From: Uranotaenia lowii
Taxonomy: Eukaryota; Arthropoda; Insecta; Diptera; Culicidae
DNA: 64,000 bases
Direction of reading: 5' to 3'
Assembly (NCBI RefSeq): GCF_029784155.1
Contig: NC_073693.1
Span: 180,813,802-180,877,801, forward strand
Positions 10,968 to 22,351 of this stretch are shown here, one piece after another (within the stretch, counting starts at the first letter, position 1; every line of letters starts with the position of its first letter). Under the pieces are notes generated by a model. That model had not been told where the DNA came from. It saw only the letters and a list, made by a program, of their open reading frames with translations, and did no database searches. The translations under genes were made by a program, and so were the position numbers.

Positions 10968-11611
10968 CCGTTGTATCTTTTTCGAAATTTTCATGATATT
11001 TACGGCTTATGTTCTTTCGTTCTTTGATAGTTCATGTTTCTCTAATTTCTTTCATCACATATGAAAATGTGATCATTTTCAGGTACAAAGATGTACCAAG
11101 CGATTTCATAACATCAGTATTGGATGAATCGAAAATACTCTCATCCAGAGCTCCACAAAGTTGCGATGGTTGTATTGGCGGTACCCTCAAACCAAGTATC
11201 GGTCGAGAGGTCATTTAGCGCATTGGGACTTGTACTTTCTGACCGTCGCACTGAACTCGCAGAGGATACGCTTTCAAACATCCTTCTGATAAAGCTTAAC
11301 AAGGATATTCACGAAAAAGTAATGCCCAATCTGTATGATTGGAAGGAAATTCAACATGAAGAGTTGATTGAGTAACTTAAGATAATTTTATAATCCATTT
11401 TACTATTCTTTTATCTCTTTCTTTATAATTTTAATTTTTCGTTATAAACTTATCTTAATTGTTAATTGTTTTAACTCATTTCAAAAATAAAACAAATCAA
11501 CAAAAAATACATTTTTTGTATAACCAGTAAAGATTATCCGAGCTGGGACAGGCGTGGAAGTTGGGGGTTAGGTGTTGAAATTCAAAAAGAAATTTTGTCC
11601 CTGATCATTTA

Positions 11612-11783
11612 CGGCGTGTTCGTAAATTGATTTTTTCTATCGAAGTGATTTTTTTTATCGATGCTGGCGTTCGTAAATTCCAAACAAACGTATGCAAAAG
11701 CATATGGAAAGTGATTTGACATCTACCAAACAAATCAATCGACTGATGCATCACCCAAAAAAAATCAATTTACGAACGCGCCG
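11612..11783. mobile_element. MITE, TTA-flanked, CGGCG ends
   Basis: Ends CGGCGTGTTCGTAAATTGAT and the complement ATCAATTTACGAACGCGCCG, flanked by TTA on both sides (11609-11611, 11784-11786). It is 172 bp with no frame. The 3-bp TTA duplication suggests PIF/Harbinger-type mobilisation. Confidence 0.8.
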
Positions 11784-11789
11784 TTATAT

Positions 11790-12890
11790 ACAGATAGTCA
11801 ACATTCAAAGTTGTTCTTGATAGAATGTAAATTGAATAATTGAACACAAAAATTAAATTTTAATAGACTATTTAAACCTTTGTTTTCAAGTTCACAGTTT
11901 TTGTAGTTTCATTGAAAAATTCAGAATTAACTGACGGCACTGAGACATTCAGAATAAACTGGCTTCAAACTCAGAAATACAAGTTTATGATATTTTTACT
12001 ACCTAACATATACATATATACTCATAAAATTGATAACTCTGGAATTGTCTCAGAGCTTGAAGAAAGATACGAATATTCCAGAAAGTTTGATAGTACTTGA
12101 TTATCAATTAACTTTACTTCAAATCTGGGGTTTCGGTGTTTTATCTTAATTCTTTAAGTTGAAAAAATTTGCTAGAACAGCCTGGGAAATGACCGGAGAG
12201 TAAAAGGAGATACAAGGAGATTTTATCTGAGAAAAGAATTTTAAATTATAAATGTTTCTAAATATAAACTTCGTTTATAAAACAGAATATTCGAATAAAA
12301 ATTGCTAGCTCATCTTCATATAGAAACATTCATTCACATCGTATTGAACAGTCACGACTTTATGAAATGAATGAGTGCGAAGTGAATGACAAAATAAAAC
12401 AAATGTATTCACAGTCATCATAGAGTCAGTCTAGGCCAACCTGATTTTTTTCGCTGCCTGTCTAACTAGATGGGAATGAAAGCTTTTATTTCTCATTCAA
12501 ATGGTATTGTGATCAATGAAATTGATTTTTTCGAGGACTGGCCATTACAGTTGAAATGTGTTGCATGATGCCCCAGTTGACGGTATGTCTTTAAGCAAAC
12601 ACAAAAACAAGAAATTGTTAGTTTAGGTATTTTGGAAATAAATCATGAATTTGGTTGTCTATATTGAATAACAAACGATATCCGAAATAATCTTTAGAAT
12701 TATAAAAATGCATACGAGACTGTTTTCTGGATAGCGATGGTAAAAACAGTAAAGTCTTAGTATCGTGACGACAGCTTATTTAATATCAGTGAAGCGAATT
12801 TTCAGTTCAATTTTTGTTTATTAAACAGTTTGATAAATGTTTAACAGTTTGAGATATCTTAGTCTTCTAATAAGAGAAACTTTTAAACAA
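11790..12890. other. AT-rich spacer
   Basis: No gene recognised. It contains one copy of a short dispersed phrase TTGCATGATGCCCC followed by GTTGACGGTATGTC (about 12559-12590) that recurs at 47750-47785 (-) and 48717-48745 (+), so an element end probably lies here. Confidence 0.4.
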
Positions 12891-12894
12891 CTTC

Positions 12895-14250
12895 ATTCAT
12901 AATGCACATTGAAGGAAGAAGCAAATGACACATTCCACGCGCTTGTACCGCTCAAAAGTGATTTTTATCCGTTCGCGTATCAAAAAATCTCAAACTTGTC
13001 TATAATTTTGATAATTCAAATCACACAAAACCAACGGAAAAAGAAAAAAGAATTTACACATGTTTTATATGATTTTTAAAAGCGATTTTTTTTGGTTGGA
13101 AAAAGTGGTTATTTTGACAACTTTTACAAAATTATCTATAAAAATATATGGATAAAGCGAACAAAAACAGTCGCAAATGAGTAAATTCACGTCACAAAAA
13201 AGGGAACTTTTTAATTTTACGAGAAAACTTTGACATTTTCTTACAAAAAAAAAATGAGATCTTCTTTGAAAATGATACGACGATTCTAAAACACCAAAAT
13301 TTTTAGAAATCGATTGTAATCTAGCTGAGTTACAACAGCGCGAATGAGTGAATTCACGTGTCGAAATTTGATTTTTTGTAAAATTTTATATGGAAAATAT
13401 GCTCTGAAAGCTGTTTCGACCCTCCAGATGGTCGGATTTTTTTACAAATGGAACATAATTTAGTTGTTTTTAAAGAAATTTTATTATTTTCAAATAAAAA
13501 TACAAAAAGATTGAAAATTTTTTTTTTTGTTTTTTTTTTGGTGAATCTTCAAATGAAGACTGTGATTAACAGTAGTTATTTTAACATATGTTGCTATTCA
13601 AGTGCCAATTAGGAGGGATGAATGACAGCATAGATGTTAAAATCCCAATGATCAAATCAATATAAAAAAAGTGCCAATGAAAATAAGGAAAAAGTTAGGT
13701 GAAGATACTGAAAATTTATGATTGTAAAAGTGTCGGAACAATAAAATATTGTTTTTGGAGGTGCACATAAAATTTGAAAGCTCTGGATAATGGTTCAGTA
13801 TAACTTTATATTTCGTGGCGTGAATTCACGTCACAACTTCAAATAACCATAACTTCGCTCGTTGTTGTTCAAACGAAAAGCTACGCACATCAAATTATGG
13901 GCAATTGTTTTTTTCACAACTCATTTGAAATCACCGATATTCTATTTCCACAGAGAGAACAGGAAATCAAAGTTGTATGTACTGAAGTTAAAAATGGTCA
14001 ATTCTCGCGTGAATTCACGTCACAAAAGTAATGGATCACAAGAAAAACAACTTAAATTTTTAAATGACCAAATTATATTCATTTTAAAGAAAATTCAATT
14101 TGCAACCGTCTGCTAAAGTTTTTTTTTTTTTTCATTTTCAAGTAAATTGATTGACTTCTAGAACGGTAACAGAGCTGAAAAGTCCGGAAAAGTGATTTCA
14201 CGTCACGGTGGAATGTGTCAGTATTCTGACCTCCTTCAATATGAATGTAT
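12895..14250. mobile_element. Non-autonomous inverted-repeat element with recurrent GAATTCACGTCAC motif
   Basis: TGACACATTCCAC at 12927 is mirrored by GTGGAATGTGTCA at 14209-14221. The symmetry extends outward through an ATTGAAGGA block, so the true ends are near 12895 and 14250. The AT-rich interior repeats the phrase GTGAATTCACGTCACAA, or close variants, at about 13175, 13338, 13812, 14000 and 14189. A small I-like LINE tail (13615-13670) sits inside. The element is non-coding; its superfamily is not assignable. Confidence 0.55.
13615..13670 (+). mobile_element. LINE 3'-tail fragment
   Basis: GGGATGAATGAC followed by an AAATCC-type block and a short A-run, matching the 3' end of the LINE at 2816-2864. 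Only the tail is present, as expected from extreme 5' truncation. Confidence 0.5.
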
Positions 14251-15383
14251 CAAGGACCAATAATACGAATGTCTGAGATCAAGTATTTCTTTCAAATTTG
14301 CATAGGTCTACCTCTTCATCTCTCAGGACTTCCAAAATTAAGTAGATATACACAAAGATAATACAGAGGATGAATCATCCCCATTTTTCTCACCCTCGCA
14401 ACGGAACGGGAAAAAATATTGATTTTCTTTCTTATATTCCACCCCGCTGATACTCAAATCGTGAAGCACATGTACGTGTGGTGTTGTGTTGTTTTCTGTT
14501 TTACTCTGTTCTGTTATGCTGTATACAGCCGGCCGACATCTACACTTTGAGTTGGTTGAATTGGAGGGTGGGATCTGGAAACCGGCTTCTCTACAACCCA
14601 TGCGCCTAGCAGAAAGCAGCCGATTCTAAAGTTTTGGTTCGAACTTCGAACAACCCCTATCGAGTTAAGGATAATAAGTTCGGGTTTTGACTACACACAC
14701 ACACACCTACACCTATGGTGGATTGCAGTCAAGTTGCTCACTGAGCATGCAATCGAAAGCTTTTACACCTAATTATAAACGAAATTAATAAAAGATAACA
14801 GCACTAAAACAATTCCATCACTCATTACTGGAAAACTATAGACGAGTACAAAAATTCGTTTTATTGACATAAAAATAGAAGTTTGTTTCAGATTAATAAA
14901 GCTTAGTTCTTTTAAAAATGGGACACTATCTTTAGATAATAGCTCGATTAGTAGTAATCGGACATTCAAAATTTTGACAGTATTTTGCTGCCTGTGAAAA
15001 GTACTATTAGACCTTATTTTGTACACAAAGTTCGAATCAAGCATTGAAGTGAAGTACATGATCGGCAACTACGGTTGAAGGTCATCAGGGAAGTCAAGTT
15101 TCACACCAGCATTTTTAATTTTGAATAGGCAAAAAATTAAGTGTAGATCGCTGAAATGTCCAAAAAACTTTTCTCCGATAAGCCGAAAGTGTTGCCTAAT
15201 TATAAGTCATTCAAACCTAAACTCAAACAAAAATTTTTTATCTAGTTCCACAGCTCATAAGCTGTATAACCGCTACCGAGGCTATGCGACAAATGATTTC
15301 TGATGAACGACAAAACTTATGAAAAACCCTATTTCAAACAAATTCCAGCGTTTGAATCCCATAACATTTCTGCTCGTGGCAAG
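14251..15383. other. Spacer
   Basis: No recognisable gene. There is a short CA-rich run at 14694-14710. The frames here (for example 14338-14601 and 14769-15068, both -) show no domain and biased composition only. Confidence 0.5.
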
Positions 15384-15387
15384 GTCT

Positions 15388-17073
15388 TGTAAGAAGAAAA
15401 GGGGTTGGCTAAGGAAAGAAGATTGAAATTTTCTTCTTCCCTTTCTTTTGCTCCGGCTAGCTCATTAAATTTAGCCCAAGAGATTTCGGAACTATTTCCG
15501 ATAATAAATTTCACATGTATTTAAGATTAATTTAATTTGCTTTTTATTTTGGCCATTGCCACTTTGCTCGTATTATAAGAGCAGGAAATTCCTCCCACTA
15601 AACAGCAAAATTAAAAAGGTCGTAATTTGGGCACTTACATTTGGCCTCCAGGCCTCTCCGGAATGGCGTCGAACGTGCAGCAAAAGCGCTCATCTTCCTG
15701 GTTACAAGTGGTCATCGCTGGACCACACAATGGCACATGCGCGTGGGTGGCTCTGAGCAGAGCTGGTTGACTCCCACGCTTCGATGTCGGGATGATTAGG
15801 AAGAACTTGCTCCCGGAAACTGGAGATGCACACTGCGACATGCGCACGACAAACTTGATTCGCTTTTCCGAGCGAGGCTCGCCCCACTGCAGCGATTCTG
15901 GTTCCGCTCGTCTGGCTCGTCGGTCCAGTTCCTTCCTTGGCTTGCGGATCCGGATCTGGTTCGGCTCTTGGATCCGGTTCTTTCCGGTCGCCTGGATTTT
16001 CCCGCGATGCTCGAAACTGCCAATTTTCCTCCACCCAGCTTTCATCGGTCTGAGCACCGATCGTACGATCCCAGCGCCCTCGGGCTCCTTGTCCCGATCC
16101 CTCAGCAAACTCGTGCCCACGACCTTGGCACTTCCGGCTGTTTTGAGCTCGAGCTCCTCGGTGTTCGCTCCGGCTTGTTTGCCGCACCTTCCGGCCACCC
16201 TGTGTTGCGTGCCCAGATGATTCAACGTAAAAGTTCGAACCACTAAATAAATCGCCGAAAAGGCTAAAAAGAGGAAGAAAAGAAAAGAAAGAAAGCCCTG
16301 CGGCATGTTGCCGTTAGTTACGGAACAGGTTTTTCTCGAGTGTTTGAACTCACCCTTTATCTAGGGGCTTTCTTGATGCTTCTTCCTTTTTCAGTCCTCC
16401 TCCTTCGACGGTGGTTTTCTCACCACGAGTTTTCCTCGTGACTGTTGGGTCGAAGAAGAGAATTTGGTTACGTTTTTTGCCGTAAACCCAACAAAACAAT
16501 CGGTTTACTCACCGGTAACGTTACGTGTCGCTGTTTTTCCTCGTGTGCTGTTTTTTATTGCGTTTTTCGCCGTTCTGCAACAGCGGTGCGGCAATTTTTT
16601 ACCGGCGTTAACTGGTGGGGATTTTAGATTTGTTAAATTGCGTCGTTCCAAAATCTAAAAGGGTTTAACTCACCAATGATTTGTCGTTGCTGAACACGGA
16701 TAGTGTTTTGCCGCTTTTCCGTTCCCGCGACCGTCTTTTTGGCGGGTTTTTTTCCGGCTTCTCGGCAGCACGAATGGTCGACGTCAGCACAACGAAAAGA
16801 ACAAACACACTCCTCAGCGGAAATGCTTTCGCTGTTGACAGCTTGGTTTTGCTTGAAGCTTCTTTTTCTTGTACGATTTTCTTGTATTTTTGAGCAACAA
16901 CAGGGGGTTCAGTTTCAGTCAATTTCAGCTACTTTGGTGCACGGAGGGAAATTTCTGTCGACTTTTTCTTAGTTTATCATTTGCTTTGAAATTATTTAAT
17001 CTTTTATTTTACATGTATTCCGAATTGGTTTGGACAGTGTCAAATAAACCAAGTTTTAAATTAGAACGTTACA
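15388..17073 (-). repeat. 3' LTR (transcriptional sense is minus)
   Basis: 1686 bp, almost identical to the 5' copy, with the same frames and donor-like sites. TATAAT-like at 15572-15577 and AATAAA at 15543-15548 in sense. Immediately upstream in sense (17074 onward) there is no clear polypurine tract; the nearest A-rich run is about 20 nt away. Confidence 0.9.
15635..16306 (-). CDS. Twin LTR open frame in the 3' LTR
   Basis: Counterpart of the frame at 24987-25658, with the same start, stop and donor-like overlap. The one residue difference corresponds to the T/A substitution that also separates the LTRs. Function unknown. Confidence 0.35.
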   Translation of the reverse strand: MPQGFLSFLFFLFLAFSAIYLVVRTFTLNHLGTQHRVAGRCGKQAGANTEELELKTAGSAKVVGTSLLRDRDKEPEGAGIVRSVLRPMKAGWRKIGSFEHRGKIQATGKNRIQEPNQIRIRKPRKELDRRARRAEPESLQWGEPRSEKRIKFVVRMSQCASPVSGSKFFLIIPTSKRGSQPALLRATHAHVPLCGPAMTTCNQEDERFCCTFDAIPERPGGQM

Positions 17074-19234
17074 CAGCATTGCCACAACAGAAAATTTTTT
17101 TCATGAGACGATGTGAGTCGGCTCATGAAAAAAATTACAACTTTTTCAAAAATTGGTCGAAGATTAAATTGATCAGAAGGCTTGAGCTAAACTCAAAATA
17201 CTTATTAACTAGCTTAGTTGCGTGGCCCTAAAGGCACACCAGAAGTAGTGCACTTAGTACACAACGAAGATACTTATTCTAACCAAAGGTAGCACCAGCG
17301 AATCCTGGCAAATGGTGATCAAGATTGCGTCACCGAAATGTGACAAAGTTACCGACCAATATCTCAAACTTGTTTCTCTCAACGAATTTCTGCTGCAGCA
17401 AACACGCAGAAACGATCAAAAATCATTACTAAGCTAAAGGATTCAGATCGAACAATGATGACGAAACTAACTATACTATTTACAAGTATTTACAGAGAAA
17501 CATGATGGTTTTATTTACAGGTTGGTGGTGATTCGCAGAATTCCAGGAAAAGGAGGATTTAGTCTCCTGAAACAATAAGAGCCCAGAGTAGAGGTTTTAC
17601 CGCGCCTCCAATTCGCGTTCCTTTTGAATTTTCTTACTGTCCCCCGGAAGTTTCTACGAATGTTTGTATTTGGATTTTTTAAATTTTGAGTGTTATTAGT
17701 AGAGAAAGTAGCTTCAAATTCTTTACGTAGTGCAAATACAAATAGATGGTGATGGTTGTCGCTTTTGGTATGCACGGTTTATCTCGTCCGGCGAACGGTT
17801 TCTTCTTCTTCAGTATTTATTACAGTTCGTCATTCGTTGGTAGTCTTCATAGCTATGTGTCAGTTTGTCACGATCTGAGAACGGATAGGTTTTGTTGCTC
17901 TTGTTTTCCTGTTCTCAAGCTTGGTTCTTTGCTGTATCAATGATGGTTGTGGTACTTATAAACATTTTCTGGTGGAGAGGTAGTTGCAGAGAATTTTGTT
18001 ACTCATCACACCATTTGTGTTGTTTTCAGAGATTTCTCGTTGTTGTCCGGCATGGCCGTGTTTACATAGCTTGATTTGTTAGTGCTTGGTGCTTTCGGCA
18101 GTTTGCGAGAGTCGATATGGAAGTAGCGACCGTCATAATGTCTACCCCTCACAACTTCTGCGCAAAACTCCGTAGGTGCTTAACTCTTTCGCCCGTTTTA
18201 AAGTCCTGATTATCGTTTCGACAGCAGCGACTTGGTGTTTGGAGCTACTGTACTTGTATTTCCCGTATTCCAATATCCCGAGCCTGAAGGGGCTGGTTCT
18301 GCCTTCGAAGTTTCCTTCAGTTCGTATAGGTTGATAGTTGGGTGTTGGTTAAGTTGTCAGTTTGTCACGGTCTGAAAACGGATGGGTATTCTTGATTCTT
18401 GTGCTTCGTTCTATCAAGCTTGGTTGATTGCTGCGTTAGCATGCTTGTGGTATTCTTGAACATTTTCAGGTGGAGAGGTGGTTGAGAGATTGTTGTTGCT
18501 CGTCACACCTTGGTTGTTGTTTTTTGGAGCGTTGCTCGTTGTTAACAGGCTTTGCCGAGTGTACATAGCTTGATTATTGGGCGTGTGGCTTTTGACAGTT
18601 AGCGAGAGAGAGTCGATATGGTAGTAGCGGCCGTCATGATGTCTACTCCTCACAACTTCTTCGCATAACTGTATTCCGTAATGCTAAATCCTTTTTCTGA
18701 TGTCCTGACAATCCTTTCAATTGCAGCGACGTGGTATTTGGAGCTGCTGTACTTGACTTTCCGAACATTCCAATATCCCGAGCCTGAAGGGGCTGGTTCT
18801 GCGATGGTGTGTAGCGCCTGACTACGGTAGCTCACCAGTGCTACTATCCCCAGCGCTGCTACGCTGCTTCACGATGACAGGATTGCCTTCTGGACAATAA
18901 GTGGCGACAATCCCACGCAAGGTTGCCGGCCCTCTCCAAATTCTTAAGAACTTCCTGGCAGAGTTCTTAGAGTCCATTCAGCCGACGCTGGTCCCACGCA
19001 AGGCCGTTGTCTCCTTCATAAACGCCTACTTCGTTGTGTTCGTCGGTGTGCTAGCGACGAATTAGCATCAGCTGTGTTCCGTTGAGTTGTTTGAATTGAA
19101 GAATTCTGCAAATTTGCTCCGAGTTGTTGGTGGCGAGGTTTCAAAGATGATGTTGGTCCTTCAGCCTTCTCCATTTCGTGTTTTGTGCTCTAAGTGAGCT
19201 TGTGGTCAGCGTTGTTGCTTACATAGCTTGAAAC
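17074..19234 (-). repeat. Post-pol region with diverged tandem duplication
   Basis: Two copies of about 450 bp lie at 17858-18302 and 18355-18803 (offset about 497 bp), with many substitutions and small indels. Both contain the sequence that reads AEPAPSGSGYWN on the minus strand, and both contain a GTCGATATGG(A/T)AGTAGCG phrase. Neither copy preserves one long frame; pieces of 60-80 codons remain (18835-18650, 18653-18414). It may be a decayed third ORF or a structural RNA region. No env or recognised domain. Confidence 0.6.
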
Positions 19235-22200
19235 TTAATCTGCTTTGATGTCTTTCGCGTGATAGCGTCCGCGTTTCCCGCTCGAGACATCTTCTAACTC
19301 ATACAGATTCGCACCTAGCACATTTCGAATAACTGCTGGCACGAACTTCGGATTCAGCTTTTGGTTGACATGATCTGCTTTCGATGACAGGTTGAACTTT
19401 CTTCTCCATACTACATCACCAATCTTGAAATCTACCGTCCGCTTCCTTAAGTTGTATCGCTGCTTGGAGTCTTCGTGACCTTTCTTGATCCTCTTCGTGA
19501 TAAACTCTTGGATTCGCTTGATTCCTGATAGTCGTAGATCCTGTGTGATCTTTGGATCATCCGAGGCGTTCAAGTGTTGTTGTGCGTAGAGATCAGTGTG
19601 TAGAATCAAATCACGGCCGAAATTCGCGAAGTGCGGGCTGACTCCAGTGACTTCGTGCTTCGCGCTGTTGATCGCTGCGGTGATCGCCGGTAGATTCTCA
19701 TCCCAACAGCGATGATCTTCGTCGATTAGCGAGCGGATGCATGTGATCAATACGCGGTTGGTGCGTTCAGCGTTGTTTACTTGAGGACAGTAGAAGGCGG
19801 TTCGCATGTTGATGATCTTGTGGCGAGCCAGTAACGATTTGAATGCGGCTGATTCGAACTGCTTGCCATTGTCGGAAAGTATGATCCTGGGTCGTGAGAA
19901 TTTTAGAAACACCTGTTCTTCCAAGAAGCGTACCATGCGGACTGAATCTGCTGCTCTCATCGGTTGCACTATAACGTACTTCGTTATCCAATCTACTACG
20001 ACAAACATGACAGTGTTACCCTGCTTTGAGCGCGTCAGAGGGCCCACGAAGTCCACCGAGATCAGCTCCCATGGAACTTTAGCTGGTTTAGCGTTGCCCA
20101 TTTGTGGCATCATCTTTGTGTTCGGCGCCTTGCTAGCTTTGCAGGTGTCACAGCTTCGAACAAAACGGCTAACATCGTCCTGCATCTTGGGCCAGTAGAA
20201 GTGGGTTTGGATTTTCTTCAGCGTCTTATAGAATCCCAGGTGAGCTCCTGTTGTAGAATCGTGAAACCTTTTAATTACTTCTTGCCGATTTTCAAGTGGA
20301 ATTACCTTCTTCCATGTGTGCGTGGTGACTCCGGTTTCGTCGCGACATCGACAGTTCTTGTACAACTCTCCGTCGATCGTTCTGAAGTCTGGATACTTGT
20401 CCTGTTCTTTTGTGACCCGCAAAACAAGTTCTTTGTACCAGGTATCCTTCGTTTCGTCCTTGGTGAGCGTAATTGTGGCGACTGCTCTCGACAAGGCGTC
20501 CGGAACCACGTTGATTGTACCCTTTCGGTAGCGAATCTCGAAATCGAAGGCATTCAATCTGAGTATCCAGCGACTAAGGAGTGCCGTCGGATTCTTCATC
20601 GACTTTAAATAACTCAATGCAGCGTGATCGCAATGCACGATGAACCTTACTCCTTCCACGTAACCGCGAAACTTTTCTATGGACCTTATCACCGCCAAGC
20701 ATTCCCGTTCTGTGGTCGAATACTTCCTCTCTGATGCTGACAGCTTTTGGGAGAAGTAGCATATGGGATGTTCCTCGTCGTCAATCTCTTGGGTGAGTAC
20801 AGCTCCAATAGCGACATCGCTGGCATCACACGCGATCGCGAACGGCTTTGAATAGTCCGGCATAGCAAGAATCGGTGCGGAGACTAACATTGACTTCAGC
20901 TTCAAAAATGCCTCTTCTGCTTCCTTGGTCCATCGAAATCTAACCTTGGTCCGGGTGAGTTCCGTAAGTGGTGCTGCAACCTTGGCAAAGTTATGGATGA
21001 AGCGACGGTACCAATTGCAGAGGCCCAAAAATCGCTGCAACTCCTTTCGCTGAGTGGGAACCGGAAACTTCACTATGCATTCAACTTTTTCATCGTCGAC
21101 TTTCCAACCCTGCTCGTTCAAGACATACCCTAAGTATTTGATCTCCTTCCGGCAAAACATTGACTTTTCCTTGGATATTGTTAGGTTTGCTATTCTCAGC
21201 CTTCGAGCGACTTCTTCCAGTGTCTTCAGATGCTCCTCAAAGTCTTTTGAACAAATCACGATGTCGTCGAGGTAGTGAAACACATGCGGTTCCATGTCGG
21301 CGAAGATGTGCGTCATTACTCTCGCCAGCGCTTGACTAGCTGTGCATAAACCGAATGGAACAACACGAAACTGATAATGACCCCGAGAGGGTACTGTGAA
21401 TGCAGTTAGCGGACGAGAATCTGGATGTAATGGAAGCTGCCAAAATGCGTCCTTTAAATCGATGGTCGAGATGTATGTGCAACCGCTTAAGTTGTTGATG
21501 ATTGACGAAATTTGTGGAATCGGGTAACCTTCGTTGATCATCACACTGTTCAGGTGGCGGGCGTCCAAGCAGACACGACATTTCCCGTTTTTCTTTTTCA
21601 CAGCGACGAGTGGGTTGTTCCAAGGGGAGAACATGGCCTCCTCGATGACATCCATGGCCAACATCCTGTCGATCTCCTTATTTACCTCCTCCAGCACGTA
21701 TTTTGACATCGGATAATGCCTTTGTTTCTTCGGTGGTGCGTTTCCAACGTCGATACGGTGCTCATATAGCTGTGTTCTGCCTAATTCGCCATCTTCTGCT
21801 TTGGGAAATTGCTGTACAACCATCTCTAACCGGTTCTGCTCTTCATCCGATAGTGTCTTCGTAATCTGTTCTTCTGGAGGATCTTCTACATCTGCTTCTG
21901 TCGTCATGGATTCCAGCGTACAACACACGGCCTTAACACCAAAGGTGTTCCAGAAGTCCATCCCCAAAATAATACAGTCTGGAATTGACGGAACTAATAA
22001 AACAGGAAGTGTTTCGTTACGATTGTTGTAGGCAATAGGCAGGCGAACGAAGTTTGATATCATGTGGCTCGTACCATCTGCTGTCTTTATTCCGCCTTGC
22101 ACCGTTCCTTTCCGTAATCCTAGATCGTCAACTATTCGTGTATGCTTGCCGCCTAGCAATGAGCAATTGGCTCCGCTGTCTAATAGTGCTTTCATCCTTC

Positions 22201-22351
22201 TACCTAATACTCCGATGATTGCATGCGGTCTGTTGTCATGTCCGGGATTTATGATGATAGCATTTAAGTGTGTCAATATCAGATTTTCATTGAGAGTGTC
22301 GCTTGGGTTAATTGAATCATCCCTCTCTACTGACGATTCCCCGCTTCGTAG
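19235..22351 (-). CDS. pol: Pol polyprotein: protease, RT, RNase H, integrase
   Basis: Replication enzymes of the element, probably made as a Gag-Pol fusion by -1 frameshifting. Domains in order: aspartic protease (ALLDSGANCSLLG near the N-terminus); reverse transcriptase with PFGLCTASQAL and the YLDD active site; RNase H with CDASDVAIGAVLTQ; an integrase zinc finger (H-x-H, then CDTCK); and an integrase core with the triad D in SVDFVGP, D in LSDNGKQF and E in NNAERTNR. No internal stop over more than 1000 residues. A chromodomain is not evident at the C-terminus. The first in-frame ATG is not the likely start, because the frame is open back to the slippery site. Confidence 0.95.
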   Translation of the reverse strand, partial: LRSGESSVERDDSINPSDTLNENLILTHLNAIIINPGHDNRPHAIIGVLGRRMKALLDSGANCSLLGGKHTRIVDDLGLRKGTVQGGIKTADGTSHMISNFVRLPIAYNNRNETLPVLLVPSIPDCIILGMDFWNTFGVKAVCCTLESMTTEADVEDPPEEQITKTLSDEEQNRLEMVVQQFPKAEDGELGRTQLYEHRIDVGNAPPKKQRHYPMSKYVLEEVNKEIDRMLAMDVIEEAMFSPWNNPLVAVKKKNGKCRVCLDARHLNSVMINEGYPIPQISSIINNLSGCTYISTIDLKDAFWQLPLHPDSRPLTAFTVPSRGHYQFRVVPFGLCTASQALARVMTHIFADMEPHVFHYLDDIVICSKDFEEHLKTLEEVARRLRIANLTISKEKSMFCRKEIKYLGYVLNEQGWKVDDEKVECIVKFPVPTQRKELQRFLGLCNWYRRFIHNFAKVAAPLTELTRTKVRFRWTKEAEEAFLKLKSMLVSAPILAMPDYSKPFAIACDASDVAIGAVLTQEIDDEEHPICYFSQKLSASERKYSTTERECLAVIRSIEKFRGYVEGVRFIVHCDHAALSYLKSMKNPTALLSRWILRLNAFDFEIRYRKGTINVVPDALSRAVATITLTKDETKDTWYKELVLRVTKEQDKYPDFRTIDGELYKNCRCRDETGVTTHTWKKVIPLENRQEVIKRFHDSTTGAHLGFYKTLKKIQTHFYWPKMQDDVSRFVRSCDTCKASKAPNTKMMPQMGNAKPAKVPWELISVDFVGPLTRSKQGNTVMFVVVDWITKYVIVQPMRAADSVRMVRFLEEQVFLKFSRPRIILSDNGKQFESAAFKSLLARHKIINMRTAFYCPQVNNAERTNRVLITCIRSLIDEDHRCWDENLPAITAAINSAKHEVTGVSPHFANFGRDLILHTDLYAQQHLNASDDPKITQDLRLSGIKRIQEFITKRIKKGHEDSKQRYNLRKRTVDFKIGDVVWRRKFNLSSKADHVNQKLNPKFVPAVIRNVLGANLYELEDVSSGKRGRYHAKDIKAD

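Larger units (their letters stand above)
10002..11118. mobile_element. Palindromic insertion with three tRNA-like modules, in the hAT gene
   Basis: The insertion splits the hAT transposase between FQHWMN and RKYSHPEL. The 11-bp duplication ATTGGATGAAT is present at 9991-10001 and 11119-11129. The layout is an inverted arm (10002-10231), a spacer in inverse orientation (10232-10337), a direct arm (10338-10620), a unique 113 bp (10621-10733), the spacer in direct orientation (10734-10839), and a second direct arm (10840-11118). The outer tips read CACATTTTCATATGTGATG and its complement. No protein frame belongs to it; long apparent frames are arm shadows. Confidence 0.8.
8089..11375 (+). pseudogene. 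hAT-family transposase gene, multiply disabled
   Basis: Transposase of a hAT DNA transposon; it would bind and cut its own terminal repeats in the nucleus. The likely start is the ATG at 8131 (MTEELVAAKAKRR). An N-terminal BED-type zinc finger (Cys residues near 8230-8265, then HFRLVH near 8310) is followed by the RNase H-like core: KIDSASRF near 8640, and TSDNGAN near 8905. The C-terminal hATC dimerisation region has VPSNQVSVERSFSALG at about 11185-11230. Splice sites are visible: intron 8729-8789 (61 bp), one at about 9324-9380, and one at about 9690-9737. Lesions: a TAG at 8801-8803 within a 9-bp tandem duplication; one extra G in the G-run at about 9238-9247, shifting frame; an in-frame TAA at 9919; and a 1.1-kb insertion after the codons for FQHWMN. 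Terminal inverted repeats were not found. Confidence 0.9.

Noticed and set aside
17074..19234. An env gene in the Ty3/Gypsy element
   Set aside because: No long frame, no signal peptide or transmembrane pattern; only a decayed tandem duplication.
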